From Halopseudomonas xiamenensis (GTDB lineage Bacteria; Pseudomonadota; Gammaproteobacteria; Pseudomonadales; Pseudomonadaceae): a stretch of DNA of 64,000 bases. The stretch is from positions 72,157-136,156 of the forward strand of contig NZ_JACLGO010000010.1 in assembly GCF_014219065.1 (NCBI RefSeq). Direction: 5' to 3'. Positions 52,471-64,000 of the stretch are shown piece after piece (the stretch's first letter is position 1; each line of letters opens with the position of its first letter). The notes below the pieces were generated by a model. The model did no database searches. It was not told the DNA's origin and worked only from the letters and a program-made list of their open reading frames with translations. The position numbers were made by a program, and so were the translations under genes.

Positions 52471-53704
52471 AAGCTATATCGCGGTGCTGGTGGTCCTGCT
52501 GATCGCTGCCTTGCTGGGCATGGCGGTCGCCGAGGACCCCGGTTATCTGCTGATCGCCTGGCGCAATATGTCGGTCGAAACCAGCATCTGGGTGGGGCTG
52601 GCCTTCGTGCTGGCCCTGTGGCTGCTGTGGGCGCTGCTGCGGGCCACGGTGCGGGTGATCAACGCCTCCAGCCGCCGGGTCAATCCATGGTCGCGGCACA
52701 ACCGTGCCCGGCGGGCCAACCAGGTCACTACCCGCGGCCTGCTGGAGTTTGCCGAAGGCCATTGGGCCAACAGCCTGCGCCTGCTGCGCCGCGCCGCGCC
52801 GCATGCCGATCAGCCGCTGATCAATTACCTGGCCGCTGCCCGCGCCGCACACGAGATAGAGGATTATCGCGAGGCCGACAGCCTGCTGCGCGAAGCCTAT
52901 GAAACCACGCCCCAGGCCGATGTCGCCATCGCCGTGACCCAGGCGCAGTTGCAGATCGCCCGCGGCCAGCTGGAGCAGGCCCTGGCGACCCTGACCCGGG
53001 TGCGCAAGGAACATCCCAAGCACCTGTATGCGCTCAAGCTGATGGGGCAGTTGTATCTGCGCCTGGAGGACTGGGAACGGCTCGAACAGCTGCTGCCGGA
53101 GTTGCGCCGTCACCGCCTGTACAGCGAGGCGGACCAGCAGACCCTGGAGCGTCAGGTCTATGTCGCCCTGCTGACCCAGGCCGCGCAGCGCAGCGAGGGG
53201 CTGGCGGTCGGCGCCGCCAACCCGGTGAGCAGTGTCTGGGAGCGGGTGCCCAAGCCGTTGCGGCAGGATGCCGGGCTGATTGAAACCTACGCCCTGCAAT
53301 TGCGTGCCTCCGGCGCCGAGGTGCATGCCGAGAAGGTGCTGCGCGAGGCGTTGTCGCACTTCTACAGCGATCGGTTGGTGCATATCTACGGCCTGGTGCG
53401 CGGCGCCGATCCGGCCCGCCAGCTGGATACCGCCGAGCACTGGCTGGCCGATCATGCGCATGACGCCACGCTGCTGCTGGCACTGGGCCGGCTGGCGCTG
53501 CGCAACAGCCTGTGGGGCAAGGCCCGTGAGTACCTGGAGGCAAGCTTCGCCAGTCGCCGGGATATCCAGACCTGTGCCGAACTGGTACGCCTGCTCGAAC
53601 ACATGGGCGAGACCAAGGCGGCGCAGCAGGTACTGCGCCAAGGCTTTGCGCTGATGACCCACGATCTGCCACAGCTGCCGCAGCCGCGAGCATCCGGGGT
53701 GTAG
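52463..53704 (+). CDS. hemY: HemY-family protein with TPR repeats
   Basis: This 413-residue protein overlaps hemX by 8 bp. Two N-terminal membrane segments (about 5-25 and 42-64) make up the HemY_N domain, followed by helical TPR-like repeats (for example QLEQALATLTRVRKEHPKHLYALKLMGQLYLRL in parts). This gamma-type HemY is unrelated to the Bacillus protoporphyrinogen oxidase of the same name. A scaffold role for haem synthesis enzymes has been suggested for the family. Confidence 0.9.
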   Translation: MSKSYIAVLVVLLIAALLGMAVAEDPGYLLIAWRNMSVETSIWVGLAFVLALWLLWALLRATVRVINASSRRVNPWSRHNRARRANQVTTRGLLEFAEGHWANSLRLLRRAAPHADQPLINYLAAARAAHEIEDYREADSLLREAYETTPQADVAIAVTQAQLQIARGQLEQALATLTRVRKEHPKHLYALKLMGQLYLRLEDWERLEQLLPELRRHRLYSEADQQTLERQVYVALLTQAAQRSEGLAVGAANPVSSVWERVPKPLRQDAGLIETYALQLRASGAEVHAEKVLREALSHFYSDRLVHIYGLVRGADPARQLDTAEHWLADHAHDATLLLALGRLALRNSLWGKAREYLEASFASRRDIQTCAELVRLLEHMGETKAAQQVLRQGFALMTHDLPQLPQPRASGV

Positions 53705-53729
53705 CGCCCCGGCCTGCATTCGGGCGCTA
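53702..53729. terminator. Hairpin between convergent hemY and the reductase gene
   Basis: TAGCGCCC (53702-53709) pairs with GGGCGCTA (53722-53729) around a 12-base loop. It starts at the hemY stop and lies between two convergent genes, so it could stop transcripts from both sides, but no T tract follows on either strand. Confidence 0.4.
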
Positions 53730-53745
53730 TACCCCGACGCCGTGC

Positions 53746-54711
53746 TCAGCGTGGCGCGTAGGCGAACACATCCGAATGGATCTGCTGCTCCACTGCGCCG
53801 GCGGCGAGCAGCGCGTCCAGCGTGGCGTAGACCATGGGTGGTGAGCCGCACAGGTAGAAGTCGTAGTCGGCCAGGTTGCTCAGGTCCTCGCATACCGCCT
53901 CGGACAGCATGCCCTGGCGGCCCTCCCAGTCTGGCACGTCGCTGACCACCTGGTGCAGGTACAGGTTGGGCTGTTGCTGCCAGTGCGCCCAGTGCGGTGC
54001 CTGGTAGAAGTCCTCCGGCTGGCGTACCCCCCAGTACAGGTGCATGGGCAGTTGCAGGCCCTGATGCAGGCAATACTGGGCCAGGCTCTGCATCTGCGCC
54101 AGGCCGGTGCCGGCGGCGATCAGTACCAGGGGCCGCTGCGGCAGGCGGGGCAGGCTGCAGTCGCCCAGCGGTGCCTTGATGCGCACCAGGCGCTGCTGGC
54201 GGATATGCTCAACCAGCGCCCGGGTACTCTGCTCGCGGACCAGGATGTGCAGCTCCAGCACGCGCTCCTCGTGCGGGGCGGAAGCGATGGAGAAGGCCGA
54301 CAGCTCGCCATCGAAGCGCTCCAGCAGCAGGTACTGGCCGGCATGGTAGCGTAGCGGCTTGCCCGCCGGGGTGCGCAGCAGCAGGCGGCAGACATCGCCG
54401 CCGACATCCTGGATCTCGATCAACTGACAGGCCAGGCTGCGCAGTGGCAGCTCATCCGGCCCCAGCACACCTTCCCAGAGCAGCTCGCAATCCTCCAGCG
54501 GTTCGGCGACGCAGGTGAACAGCTCACCGCTGCGCCGCTCGGTGCCGTCCTGGCGCACCCGGCCGCTGATCAGGTTGGCGGCGCAGATATGGCAGTTGCC
54601 GTTGCGACAGCTCTGCGGCGCATCGAAACCCAGGCGCCGGGCGGCGTCGATGATGCGCTCGCCGGGCAACAGCTCGATCACATGCCCGGAAGGCTGCAGG
54701 GTGACTTTCAT
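53746..54711 (-). CDS. 2Fe-2S/FAD oxidoreductase (CDP-6-deoxyglucoseen reductase-like)
   Basis: This 321-residue protein starts [14 protein letters not shown]. An N-terminal plant-type 2Fe-2S domain has ligands in SCRNGNCHIC and CVAEPL; a FAD domain (YHAGQYLLLERFDGELSAFSIAS in parts) and an NAD domain (LVLIAAGTGLAQMQSLAQ) follow. It passes electrons from NAD(P)H through FAD to its iron-sulfur centre. The start overlaps the ubiD stop by one base, as in other Pseudomonas. A role supporting flavin chemistry of the UbiD/UbiX step or ubiquinone synthesis is possible but unproven. Confidence 0.88.
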   Translation of the reverse strand: MKVTLQPSGHVIELLPGERIIDAARRLGFDAPQSCRNGNCHICAANLISGRVRQDGTERRSGELFTCVAEPLEDCELLWEGVLGPDELPLRSLACQLIEIQDVGGDVCRLLLRTPAGKPLRYHAGQYLLLERFDGELSAFSIASAPHEERVLELHILVREQSTRALVEHIRQQRLVRIKAPLGDCSLPRLPQRPLVLIAAGTGLAQMQSLAQYCLHQGLQLPMHLYWGVRQPEDFYQAPHWAHWQQQPNLYLHQVVSDVPDWEGRQGMLSEAVCEDLSNLADYDFYLCGSPPMVYATLDALLAAGAVEQQIHSDVFAYAPR

Positions 54712-56177
54712 CAATCGATTCCCAGTTCGGACCAGATGGCGTCTATGCGCTGTTTTACCGCCGGGTCCTGCTCGATGGCGGTACCCCATTCGCGGCTGGT
54801 CTCGCCATGCCACTTGTTGGTCGCATCCAGGCCCATCTTGCTGCCCAGGCCGGAGACCGGCGAGGCGAAGTCCAGGTAGTCGATCGGCGTGTTGTCGATC
54901 ATCACGGTGTCGCGCTTGGGGTCCATGCGGGTGGTTATGGCCCAGATCACATCGTTCCAGTCGCGCACGTTGATGTCATCGTCGACCACGATGACGAACT
55001 TGGTGTACATGAACTGGCGCAGGAAGCTCCATACGCCGAGCATCACTCGCTTGGCATGGCCGGGGTACTGCTTCTTCATCGACACCACCGCCATGCGGTA
55101 GGAACAGCCTTCGGGCGGCAGGTAGAAGTCGGTGATCTCCGGGAACTGCTTCTGCAGGATCGGCACGAACACCTCGTTCAGTGCTACGCCGAGTACCGCC
55201 GGCTCATCCGGTGGACGACCGGTATAGGTGCTGTGGTAGATCGGCTTTTCCCGCTGGGTGATGCGCTCCACGGTGAATACCGGGAAGCTGTCCACCTCGT
55301 TGTAGTAGCCGGTATGGTCGCCGAACGGACCCTCATCGGCCATCTCGCCGGGGTGGATCACCCCCTCCAGCACGATCTCGGCCCCGGCCGGCACCTGCAA
55401 CTCGGAGCCGCGGCACTTGACCAGCTCGGTGCGCTGGCCGCGCAGCAGGCCGGCGAAGGCGTATTCGGACAGGGTATCGGGCACCGGGGTCACCGCGCCG
55501 AGGATGGTCGCCGGGTCGGCGCCCAGGGCCACCGCCACCGGGAACGGCTGGCCGGGATGCTTCTCGCACCACTCGCGAAAGTCCAGCGCGCCGCCGCGGT
55601 GGCTGAGCCAGCGCATGATCACCTTGTTGCGACCGATTACCTGCTGGCGGTAGATGCCCAGGTTCTGCCGATCCTTGTTCGGCCCGCGGGTAACCACCAG
55701 CCCCCAGGTGATCAGCGGCCCGGCATCGCCGGGCCAGCAAGTCTGCACCGGGATCTGTGCCAGGTCCACGTCATCGCCTTCGATCACCCGGGCCTGGCAG
55801 GGTGCATCACGCACCACCTTGGGCGCCATGGAGATGACCTTCTTCACCAGCGGCAGCTTGGACCAGGCGTCCTTCAGCCCCTTCGGCGGATCGGGTTCCT
55901 TGAGGTAGGCCAGCAGCTTGCCGATCTCGCGCAGCTCGCTGACATCATCGGCGCCCATGCCCAGGGCGACCCGTTCCGGGGTGCCGAACAGGTTGCCGAG
56001 TACCGGCATGTCGAAGCCGGTGGGGTTCTCGAACAGCAGTGCCGGGCCGCCCTTGCGCAGGGTGCGGTCGCAGATTTCGGTCATTTCCAGCACGGGGGAG
56101 ACGGGTGTCTGGATGCGCTTCAACTCGCCGCGCTGTTCCAGGCCCTTGATGAAGTCTCGCAGATCGGAGTATTGCAT
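54711..56177 (-). CDS. ubiD: Prenylated-FMN decarboxylase of ubiquinone synthesis
   Basis: This 488-residue protein starts [22 protein letters not shown] (in parts). UbiD signatures include [22 protein letters not shown], the [26 protein letters not shown] active-site stretch (in parts) with the conserved Glu, and [20 protein letters not shown]. It decarboxylates polyprenyl-4-hydroxybenzoate. It is followed by the coupled ferredoxin-type reductase gene. Confidence 0.96.
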   Translation of the reverse strand: MQYSDLRDFIKGLEQRGELKRIQTPVSPVLEMTEICDRTLRKGGPALLFENPTGFDMPVLGNLFGTPERVALGMGADDVSELREIGKLLAYLKEPDPPKGLKDAWSKLPLVKKVISMAPKVVRDAPCQARVIEGDDVDLAQIPVQTCWPGDAGPLITWGLVVTRGPNKDRQNLGIYRQQVIGRNKVIMRWLSHRGGALDFREWCEKHPGQPFPVAVALGADPATILGAVTPVPDTLSEYAFAGLLRGQRTELVKCRGSELQVPAGAEIVLEGVIHPGEMADEGPFGDHTGYYNEVDSFPVFTVERITQREKPIYHSTYTGRPPDEPAVLGVALNEVFVPILQKQFPEITDFYLPPEGCSYRMAVVSMKKQYPGHAKRVMLGVWSFLRQFMYTKFVIVVDDDINVRDWNDVIWAITTRMDPKRDTVMIDNTPIDYLDFASPVSGLGSKMGLDATNKWHGETSREWGTAIEQDPAVKQRIDAIWSELGID

Positions 56178-56313
56178 GGCAGCTTCAGGCCTCAAGCTTC
56201 AAGCGGCAGGCTGACCGTGGTCAGCGCTGCCGCCCGTGAATGGGGTGTGCTACAGATACTGACACTGCGGCAATTCGGCGAGGCCGGCTTGCCGCTGGTA
56301 GCTGGCCGCTGAT

Positions 56314-57573
56314 TTACTTGCGCTTCATCGACAGGAAGAACTCGTCGTTGGTCTTGGTGTCCTTCAGACGGTCGAGGAGGAATTCGATGGCGGCGATCTC
56401 GTCCATGGAGTGCAGGATCTTGCGCAGGATCCACATGCGCTGCAGTTCGTCCTCGCTGGTCAGCAACTCTTCGCGACGGGTACCGGAGCGGTTGATGTTG
56501 ATCGCCGGGAACACACGCTTCTCGGCAATCTTGCGATCCAGGTGGATCTCCATGTTGCCGGTACCCTTGAATTCCTCGTAGATCACCTCGTCCATCTTCG
56601 AGCCGGTATCGACCAGCGCGGTGGCGATGATGGTCAGGCTGCCGCCTTCCTCGATGTTACGCGCGGCACCGAAGAAACGCTTGGGCTTCTCCAGCGCATG
56701 GGCGTCGACACCACCGGTCAGCACCTTGCCGGAGCTGGGGATCACGGTGTTGTAGGCACGGGCCAGACGGGTGATGGAGTCGAGCAGGATGATCACGTCC
56801 TTCTTGTGCTCGACCAGGCGCTTGGCCTTCTCGATGACCATCTCGGCGACCTGCACGTGACGGCTCGGCGGCTCGTCGAAGGTCGAGGCGACCACTTCGC
56901 CGCGCACGGTGCGCTGCATCTCGGTCACTTCTTCCGGGCGCTCGTCGATCAGCAGTACGATCAGATGGCACTCGGGATTGTTGCGGGCGATGTTGGATGC
57001 CACGTTCTGCAGCATCAGCGTCTTGCCCGCCTTCGGCGGCGCCACCAACAGACCGCGCTGGCCCTTGCCGATCGGTGCGCACAGATCGATGATGCGCGCC
57101 ATCAGGTCCTCGGTGGAGCCGTTACCGGCTTCCATCACCAGGCGCTCATCGGGGAACAGGGGGGTCAGGTTCTCGAAAAGGATCTTGTTCTTGGTGTTTT
57201 CCGGGCGGTCGAAGTTGATCGAGTCGACCTTCAGCAGTGCGAAGTAGCGTTCGCCATCCTTCGGTGGGCGGATCTTGCCGGAAATGGTGTCACCGGTGCG
57301 GAGGTTGAAGCGGCGGATCTGGCTGGGGGAAACATAGATATCGTCGGGGCCGGCGAGGTAGGAGGAGTCAGCCGAGCGGAGAAAACCGAAACCATCCTGC
57401 AGAATTTCCAGTACGCCGTCGCCGTGTATGTCTTCACCGCCTTTGGCGTGCTTCTTGAGGATGCCGAAGATCACATCCTGCTTGCGCGATCGGCCCATGT
57501 TCTCGAGGCCCATCTGGTCAGCGGTTTCCAGCAGTTCGGTTATAGGTTTTTGCTTGAGTTCAGTCAGGTTCAT
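56314..57573 (-). CDS. rho: Transcription termination factor Rho
   Basis: This 419-residue protein begins [15 protein letters not shown]. It contains the RNA-binding OB fold with GFGFLRS, Walker [15 protein letters not shown]-like region (APPKAGKT), Walker [17 protein letters not shown], and the C-terminal R-loop [20 protein letters not shown] (in parts). The hexameric helicase ends transcription of untranslated RNA. It follows trxA in the same direction, as usual in Pseudomonas. Confidence 0.98.
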   Translation of the reverse strand: MNLTELKQKPITELLETADQMGLENMGRSRKQDVIFGILKKHAKGGEDIHGDGVLEILQDGFGFLRSADSSYLAGPDDIYVSPSQIRRFNLRTGDTISGKIRPPKDGERYFALLKVDSINFDRPENTKNKILFENLTPLFPDERLVMEAGNGSTEDLMARIIDLCAPIGKGQRGLLVAPPKAGKTLMLQNVASNIARNNPECHLIVLLIDERPEEVTEMQRTVRGEVVASTFDEPPSRHVQVAEMVIEKAKRLVEHKKDVIILLDSITRLARAYNTVIPSSGKVLTGGVDAHALEKPKRFFGAARNIEEGGSLTIIATALVDTGSKMDEVIYEEFKGTGNMEIHLDRKIAEKRVFPAININRSGTRREELLTSEDELQRMWILRKILHSMDEIAAIEFLLDRLKDTKTNDEFFLSMKRK

Positions 57574-57747
57574 AGGTTCGGTGAGTTGTGGCGTCTTTCG
57601 GCAGGACGGGGTTAGTAACAGCCGCCATGTGAGTATGGGGCGATGGTTTGGCAAGTAGGGAAGCCAGTTGCCGCAGGGTGCGACAGGGAGTTGGAAAGCA
57701 AATCTAGCACCGCTGCGCGACGCCGTCTACATTTGCGATCAAGAAAA

Positions 57748-57773
57748 TGCATCCCCGGCGGGCCGGGGATGCA
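57748..57773 (-). terminator. Terminator after trxA
   Basis: TGCATCCCCGG and CCGGGGATGCA form an 11-bp stem with a 4-base loop; on the minus strand ATTTTCTT follows. It lies 8 bp past the trxA stop and should separate trxA from rho transcription. Confidence 0.75.
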
Positions 57774-57780
57774 TGGCATA

Positions 57781-58107
57781 TCAGATATTGCTGTCGAGAA
57801 AGGCGGCCAGCTGGGACTTGGACAGGGCGCCTACCTTGGTCGCTTCCACATTGCCATCCTTGAACAGCATCAGCGTCGGAATACCGCGTACGCCATACTT
57901 CGGCGGGGTGTCGGTGTTCTCGTCGATGTTCAGTTTGCAGATCTTGAGCTTGCCTTCGTAGTCGCGGGCAATGTCATCCAGGACCGGGGCTATCATCTTG
58001 CACGGGCCACACCATTCAGCCCAGTAGTCGACCAGGACAGGGCCGTCGGCCTTCAGCACTTCAGCGTCGAAGCTGCCGTCGGTGACGTGCACGATCAAAT
58101 CACTCAT
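57781..58107 (-). CDS. trxA: Thioredoxin 1
   Basis: This 108-residue protein has the active site [16 protein letters not shown] (Cys about 33 and 36), the cis-Pro region [14 protein letters not shown] and normal length. It is the main cytoplasmic disulfide reductant, reduced by thioredoxin reductase. It is divergent from ppx with a 175-bp shared region and upstream of rho. Confidence 0.97.
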   Translation of the reverse strand: MSDLIVHVTDGSFDAEVLKADGPVLVDYWAEWCGPCKMIAPVLDDIARDYEGKLKICKLNIDENTDTPPKYGVRGIPTLMLFKDGNVEATKVGALSKSQLAAFLDSNI

Positions 58108-58282
58108 GAGTTTCTCCAGGGAAAAGGTTCGCTAGCTGATGCAGATGGAGCGGATGATAACATCCCCCTGCGCAACTGTGAAACGCACGATAAACCGGTA
58201 TCCGGCCGCGCAATTTGTCGCATGAGGCGGACACTGGCGGCCGAGGGGGGTAGAATTCCCCCACGACAGATAGGGGAAGCGC

Positions 58283-59788
58283 ATGGTGCAGACAGAACAC
58301 ACGGATTTTCCGTTGGTGGCGACCATCGACCTGGGTTCCAACAGTTTCCACATGGTGCTGGCCCGGGTGGACCACGGCGAGATACGGATACTCGAACGCA
58401 TCGGCGAGAAAGTGCAACTGGCGGCTGGTCTGGACGATGACGACAATCTCAGCGAAGAAGCCATGCAGCGCGGGCTCGATTGCCTGCGGCGCTTCGCCCA
58501 ACTGATCAATGGCCTGCCGGCGGGCGCGGTGCGCATCGTCGCCACCAACACGCTGCGTGTGGCGCGCAACCGCGCGGTGTTCATCCAGCAGGTCAAGCAG
58601 ATCCTCGGCCACCGGGTGGAGGTGATTTCCGGGCGCGAAGAGGCTCGGCTGATCTATCTCGGGGTGGCCCATACCCTGGCCGATGACGCCGGCAAGCGCC
58701 TGGTGGTGGATATCGGCGGAGGCAGTACCGAATTCATCATCGGCGAGCGCTTCGAGTCGGTGCTGCGCGAGAGCCTGCACATCGGCTGCGTGTCCTTCGG
58801 CCGCCAGTTCTTCGCCGATGGGCGCATTACCGCGTCGCGCTACAGCCAGGCGTATACCGCCGCGCGGCTGGAGCTGATGCAGATCGAGCAGGGTATCCAG
58901 CGGCTGGGCTGGCAGGAGGCGGTGGGCGCCTCGGGCACCATCCGCGCCATCGGCCAGTGCATCCGCAGCGCCGGGCTGGGCAATGGCGAGGTCAATCGCG
59001 AGGGCGTGCAATGGCTCAAGCGCAAGGTACTCAAGGCTGGGCAGGTGGACAAGCTGACCCTGTCCGGGCTCAAGGCCGAGCGGCGGGCCGTGTTGCCCTC
59101 CGGGCTGGCCATCCTCGAAGCACTGTTCGACGCACTCGACGTGCAGTGCATGCAGCACTCCGAAGGGGCGTTGCGCGAGGGCGTGCTGTACGAGCTGCTC
59201 GGTCGTCACCAGCATGAGGACGTGCGCGAACGCACGCTGTCGGCCCTGGCCGAGCGCAGTCATGTCGACCAGGAACAGGCGGCGCGGGTCGAGCACAAGG
59301 CGCTGAGCCTGCTGCACAAGGTGGCCGAACCCTGGGGGCTGACCGACAGCAAGCAGGCCGACCTGCTGCGCTGGGCGGCGCGGGTGCATGAGGTGGGCCT
59401 GGACATTGCCCACAGCCAGTACCACAAGCACGGCGCCTACCTGATCGAACATGCCGACCTGCCGGGCTTCTCCCGCCAGGAGCAGCAGTCGATGGCGCTG
59501 CTGGTACGCGGCCACCGGCGCAACCTGCCGGGCGAGGAGCGCATGGCCGAGCTGGGCGAGGATGGCCCGCCGCTGCGCCGGCTGTGCATGCTGCTGCGCC
59601 TGGCAATTCTCTACCACCACATCCGTGGCTACCAGGACATGCCGGAACTGGAAGCCGAGGCGGATGAGCACAGCATGACGCTGTGCTTCCCGCCAGGCTG
59701 GCTCGAGGAAAACCCGCTGACCCAGGCTGACTTCGCCCAGGAAGCGCAGTACTGGGCGAAGATCGGTTACACGCTGACGGTACGCTGA
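58283..59788 (+). CDS. ppx: Exopolyphosphatase
   Basis: This 501-residue member of the Ppx/GppA family has the actin-like phosphate loops [12 protein letters not shown] and [13 protein letters not shown] and a C-terminal HD-like helical region ([24 protein letters not shown] in parts). It removes terminal phosphate from polyphosphate. ATG 58283 follows AGGGGA. The 3' end overlaps the convergent ppk by 22 bp. Confidence 0.95.
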   Translation: MVQTEHTDFPLVATIDLGSNSFHMVLARVDHGEIRILERIGEKVQLAAGLDDDDNLSEEAMQRGLDCLRRFAQLINGLPAGAVRIVATNTLRVARNRAVFIQQVKQILGHRVEVISGREEARLIYLGVAHTLADDAGKRLVVDIGGGSTEFIIGERFESVLRESLHIGCVSFGRQFFADGRITASRYSQAYTAARLELMQIEQGIQRLGWQEAVGASGTIRAIGQCIRSAGLGNGEVNREGVQWLKRKVLKAGQVDKLTLSGLKAERRAVLPSGLAILEALFDALDVQCMQHSEGALREGVLYELLGRHQHEDVRERTLSALAERSHVDQEQAARVEHKALSLLHKVAEPWGLTDSKQADLLRWAARVHEVGLDIAHSQYHKHGAYLIEHADLPGFSRQEQQSMALLVRGHRRNLPGEERMAELGEDGPPLRRLCMLLRLAILYHHIRGYQDMPELEAEADEHSMTLCFPPGWLEENPLTQADFAQEAQYWAKIGYTLTVR

Positions 59789-61992
59789 GGCGAGCTGGCC
59801 AGTTTCTCCAGCAGCGTGCCCTGCGCGCTGCGCGGGTTCTGGTTGCCGGTCGGGCTGCTGCGCAGGTAACTGCCATCGCTCTGCAGTATCCAGGCCTGGG
59901 TGTTGTCGCTCAGGTGCACCTGCAGCTCCTGCTTGGCCCGGGTGATCAGCTTCTTGCCTTCCAGCGGGAAGCAGGTCTCCACGCGCTTGTCCAGGTTACG
60001 CTCCATCATGTCCGCGCTGGACATCCACACCTGCTCCTGGCCTTCGTGCAGGAAGTAGTACACCCGGCTGTGCTCAAGGAAGCGGCCGATCACCGAGCGC
60101 ACGCTGATATTGTGCGACACGCCGGGCACGCCGGGGCGCAGGCAGCACATGCCGCGGATGATCAGGTCGACCTTGACCCCCGCCTGGGAAGCCTTGTACA
60201 GCGCCTTGATGATCTTGGCATCGGTCAGCGCGTTGGCCTTGGCGATGATGTGTGCCGGCTTGCCGGCCTGGGCCGCCAGGGTCTCGCGGTTGATCAGTTC
60301 GAGCAGCCGGCGCTTCAGGGTGAAGGGGGCCTGCAGCAGCTTCTTCATGCGCTGGGCCTTGCCCATGCCAATCAGCTGGTTGAACAGCTTGTGCACGTCC
60401 TCGGTCATGGCCAGGTCCGAGGTCAGGATGCTGTAGTCGGTATACAACCGCGCATTGCCGGCATGGTAGTTGCCGGTGCCCATATGCACGTAGCGGCGCA
60501 GGTCGTTATCTTCGCGGCGCAGGATCAGCATCATCTTGGCGTGGGTCTTGAAGCCGACCACGCCGTAGATCACCACCGCGCCGGCCTGCTGCAGACGGCT
60601 GGCCAGCTGCAGGTTGGACTCCTCGTCGAAGCGCGCACGCAGCTCGATGACCACGGTGACTTCCTTGCCGTTGCGCGCCGCCTCGACCAGGGCGTTGACG
60701 ATCTCCGAGTTGGCACCGGTACGGTACAGCGTCTGCTTGATCGCCAGCACGTTGGGGTCCTGGGCGGCCTGGCGCAGCAGGTCGACCACTGGGCTGAAGG
60801 ACTCGTAGGGGTGCAGCAGCAGGATGTCCTGCTTGCGGATGGCCTGGAACAGGTTGTCGGCGCTGGACAGCAGCTTGGGAATACCCGGGCTGAACGGCGG
60901 AAACTGCAGTTCCGGATGATTGTCCAGGCCGGTGATGGAGAACAGCCGGGTCAGGTTGACCGGACCGTTGACCTCGTACAGCTCCGACTCGCTCAGGCCG
61001 AACTGCTTGAGCAGGAACTCCGCCAGCGGCTTGGGACAGTTGTCGGCCACCTCCAGGCGTACCGCATCGCCATAGCGGCGTGACAGCAGCTCGCCGCGCA
61101 GCGCGCGGGCCAGGTCATCGACCTCGTCGGGATCGACGATCAGGTCGGCGTTGCGGGTCAGGCGGAACTGGTAGCAGCCAAGTACCTTCATGCCAGGGAA
61201 CAGGTCGTCGGCATGGGCGTGGATCATTGATGACAGGAACACGAAGTTGTCGCCACCGTCGCACAGCTCGTCGGGGATGCGGATCAGCCGCGGCAGCGAG
61301 CGTGGCGCCGGGATGATCGCCAGGCCACTGTCGCGCCCGAAGGCGTCGATGCCCTCGAGCTGCACGATGAAGTTCAGGCTCTTGTTCACCAGCAGCGGGA
61401 ACGGGTGGGTCGGGTCCAGTCCGATCGGACTGATGATCGGTGCGATCTCGTTGCGGAAGAAGCGCCGTACCCACAGGGTCTGCTTGTAGGTCCACTGCCG
61501 GCGCCGCACGAAACGGATCTTCTCCCGTGCCAGCGCCGGCAGCAGGATATCGTTGAGGATCGAATACTGCCGGCTGACCTGCTGGTGCGCGATCTCGCTG
61601 ATCTTGCTCAGCACCTGTTGCGGTTGCAGGCCATCGGGGCCGGTCTGCTCGCGGGCGAAGGTGATCTGCTTCTTCAGCCCGGCGACGCGGATCTCGAAGA
61701 ACTCGTCCAGGTTGCTGGAGAAGATCAGCAGGAACTTGAGCCGCTCCAGCAGCGGGTAGGATTCATCCAGTGCCTGCTCCAGCACGCGGATATTGAACTG
61801 CAGCTGGGACAGCTCGCGGTGGATGTACAGCTCGGGCGCATCCAGCGAGGGAACAGGCGTTTCCACCGGCTCCGGCGCGGCGACAACGGCCGGTACGGCG
61901 GACACCTGGTTGCGGGGTGCGGCAGGACTGTCGTCCGGCTGCGTGGTGGGGGTGTCGATGTGCAATTCAGGCGCGTTGTCAGTGTCCCGCAT
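59767..61992 (-). CDS. ppk: Polyphosphate kinase 1
   Basis: This 741-residue protein has the PPK1 domains: N-terminal [10 protein letters not shown]-type start (here [17 protein letters not shown]), head domain, and two phospholipase-D-like catalytic domains with [27 protein letters not shown] and the C-terminal [14 protein letters not shown]. Catalytic His residues are present. About 50 N-terminal residues are Pro/Ala-rich and may be an extension. It makes polyphosphate from ATP, opposing the convergent ppx. Confidence 0.96.
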   Translation of the reverse strand: MRDTDNAPELHIDTPTTQPDDSPAAPRNQVSAVPAVVAAPEPVETPVPSLDAPELYIHRELSQLQFNIRVLEQALDESYPLLERLKFLLIFSSNLDEFFEIRVAGLKKQITFAREQTGPDGLQPQQVLSKISEIAHQQVSRQYSILNDILLPALAREKIRFVRRRQWTYKQTLWVRRFFRNEIAPIISPIGLDPTHPFPLLVNKSLNFIVQLEGIDAFGRDSGLAIIPAPRSLPRLIRIPDELCDGGDNFVFLSSMIHAHADDLFPGMKVLGCYQFRLTRNADLIVDPDEVDDLARALRGELLSRRYGDAVRLEVADNCPKPLAEFLLKQFGLSESELYEVNGPVNLTRLFSITGLDNHPELQFPPFSPGIPKLLSSADNLFQAIRKQDILLLHPYESFSPVVDLLRQAAQDPNVLAIKQTLYRTGANSEIVNALVEAARNGKEVTVVIELRARFDEESNLQLASRLQQAGAVVIYGVVGFKTHAKMMLILRREDNDLRRYVHMGTGNYHAGNARLYTDYSILTSDLAMTEDVHKLFNQLIGMGKAQRMKKLLQAPFTLKRRLLELINRETLAAQAGKPAHIIAKANALTDAKIIKALYKASQAGVKVDLIIRGMCCLRPGVPGVSHNISVRSVIGRFLEHSRVYYFLHEGQEQVWMSSADMMERNLDKRVETCFPLEGKKLITRAKQELQVHLSDNTQAWILQSDGSYLRSSPTGNQNPRSAQGTLLEKLASSPQRTVSV

Positions 61993-62007
61993 GGTGTCCT
62001 CTGGTAG

Positions 62008-63123
<1,116 letters not shown>

Positions 63124-63134
63124 TCAGGCCTTCC

Positions 63135-64000
63135 TTATACGTCGAGATTATGACGGAATTGAGACAGTAAACGTAGGGCCATCTTGTCGCGCAGCGCGGC
63201 ATCGGCCTCGCTGCATATCTCTACGCGGTTGCGGCCCAGCGCCTTGGCCCGGTACAACGCGGCATCGGCGGCGGCCACCAGCGCGTTATAGTCATGCCCA
63301 TAGAGGTTGGTACCGGCCACGCCCAGGCTGATGCTGAGCATGACCGGCTGGTCGGAGATGTTCTCGGTATGGCTGTTGACCGCCAGGCGGATGCGCTCGG
63401 CCACCTCGCCGGCATCACCTACGTCGAGGCCCGGCAGCAGCAGTACGAACTCCTCACCACCGAAGCGGCCCAGCAGGTCGCCGGCGCGCATGTGCAGGCG
63501 GATACGGGTGACCAGGTGACAGAGCACGGCATCGCCGGTCTGGTGGCCGAACTCGTCATTGATGCGCTTGAAATGATCGGCATCGAGCATGATCAGCGTT
63601 GCCGGCAGTTGGCGCTGGAAGGTGACGTCGAGCAGCCCCTGGGCCTGGTCGTGCATGCTGCGGCGGTTCAGCGTGCCGGTCAGGGCGTCATGTTCGGACA
63701 ATTGCTGCAGCGCCATGATGGTGCGGTAATGGGTCATCAGGATGAAACCGCCGGCCATGCCGATCTGCGCCACCATCACCCCCAGCAGCGTGGCATTGTG
63801 CAGCGTCCGGCTGGTGGCCGCGTAATCCTGCAGCAGCCCCTGGAAGCCGGCGGTGGCCCGCAGCAGCAGGCCGATGCCACTCAGCAGCATGATGCCGCCG
63901 GTGAACCAGTAGGCACGCCGCAGCGGCGCGCGTGCCGGTACCAGCAGCTCACGTGCCGACAACAGGCACAATACGCCCAGGCAGATGGCGGTGGTGGTCA
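63135..64000 (-). CDS. GGDEF diguanylate cyclase, N-terminus cut by window edge
   Basis: The frame stays open to base 64000, so the start is outside the window. The visible part has at least two hydrophobic segments (for example AYWFTGGIMLLSGIGLLL and NATLLGVMVAQIGMAGGFIL), then a GGDEF domain beginning LSEHDALTGTLNRRSMHD. The active-site sequence is RFGGEEFVLLLPG, and an RAGD inhibitory (I-site) motif stands five residues before it, so the enzyme should be active and product-inhibited. It makes cyclic di-GMP at the inner membrane, relevant to the biofilm-type surface protein at the left end only in a general way. Confidence 0.9.
   Translation of the reverse strand, partial: TTTAICLGVLCLLSARELLVPARAPLRRAYWFTGGIMLLSGIGLLLRATAGFQGLLQDYAATSRTLHNATLLGVMVAQIGMAGGFILMTHYRTIMALQQLSEHDALTGTLNRRSMHDQAQGLLDVTFQRQLPATLIMLDADHFKRINDEFGHQTGDAVLCHLVTRIRLHMRAGDLLGRFGGEEFVLLLPGLDVGDAGEVAERIRLAVNSHTENISDQPVMLSISLGVAGTNLYGHDYNALVAAADAALYRAKALGRNRVEICSEADAALRDKMALRLLSQFRHNLDV

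Overview
This window is from a high-GC gammaproteobacterium of the Pseudomonas lineage. The right third carries core genes in a Pseudomonas-like arrangement: aguBA, argH, algZ-algR, hemC-hemD-hemX-hemY, ubiD, rho, trxA, ppx, ppk and hemB. The protein lengths also fit, for example ArgH 464, Rho 419 and HemB 337 residues. I cannot name the species from sequence alone.

Layout: (1) 1-4224 holds the 3' end of a large repetitive Ig-like surface protein and a TolC-family outer-membrane lipoprotein. (2) 4528-27888 is a plus-strand catabolic island. It runs racemase-like protein, NTF2-like protein, two flavin/iron-sulfur old-yellow-enzyme reductases, terminator; then CoA-transferase, HMG-CoA-lyase-like enzyme, YCF48 protein, RND/MMPL transporter, DUF1302 and DUF1329 proteins, HyuA, HyuB, isochorismatase-type amidase, small lipoprotein, LeuC/LeuD-type hydro-lyase and a PrpR-type sigma-54 activator. 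Two sigma-54 promoters, each preceded by related TTGCA/TTTCA elements, and repeated AANAANAA (Crc/Hfq-type) motifs at gene starts suggest one regulon under catabolite repression. I infer that it imports a hydrophobic substrate, reduces it, opens a cyclic amide or imide, removes ammonia, and converts the diacid to acyl-CoA plus a 2-oxoacid. (3) 27900-29468 holds a Rid-family protein and an EamA transporter.

(4) 29646-42398 is a complete type I-E CRISPR-Cas locus: a 47-repeat array, its leader, and cas2, cas1, a KilA-N domain gene, cas6e, cas5e, cas7e, cse2, cas8e and cas3, all on the minus strand. It has two unusual parts. A KilA-N gene sits inside the operon between cas1 and cas6e and contains a 32-bp perfect palindrome. 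The cas3-cas8e intergenic region contains a solitary degenerate CRISPR repeat (39607-39635) on the plus strand, opposite a promoter-like sequence and a small membrane-peptide ORF. That ORF has a slippery T_TTT_TTG heptamer and a Shine-Dalgarno sequence held in a hairpin. The arrangement resembles crRNA-like regulatory RNAs (CreR) or Cascade-guarded toxin-antitoxin modules (CreTA), and is my main candidate for an undescribed system.

(5) 42524-64000 is mostly core metabolism: agmatine catabolism, a PPC-repeat lipoprotein, arginine synthesis, the AlgZ/AlgR regulatory pair, haem synthesis, ubiquinone decarboxylation, transcription termination, thioredoxin, polyphosphate turnover, and a GGDEF protein cut by the right edge. 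I saw no tRNA, rRNA, insertion sequence or integrase.
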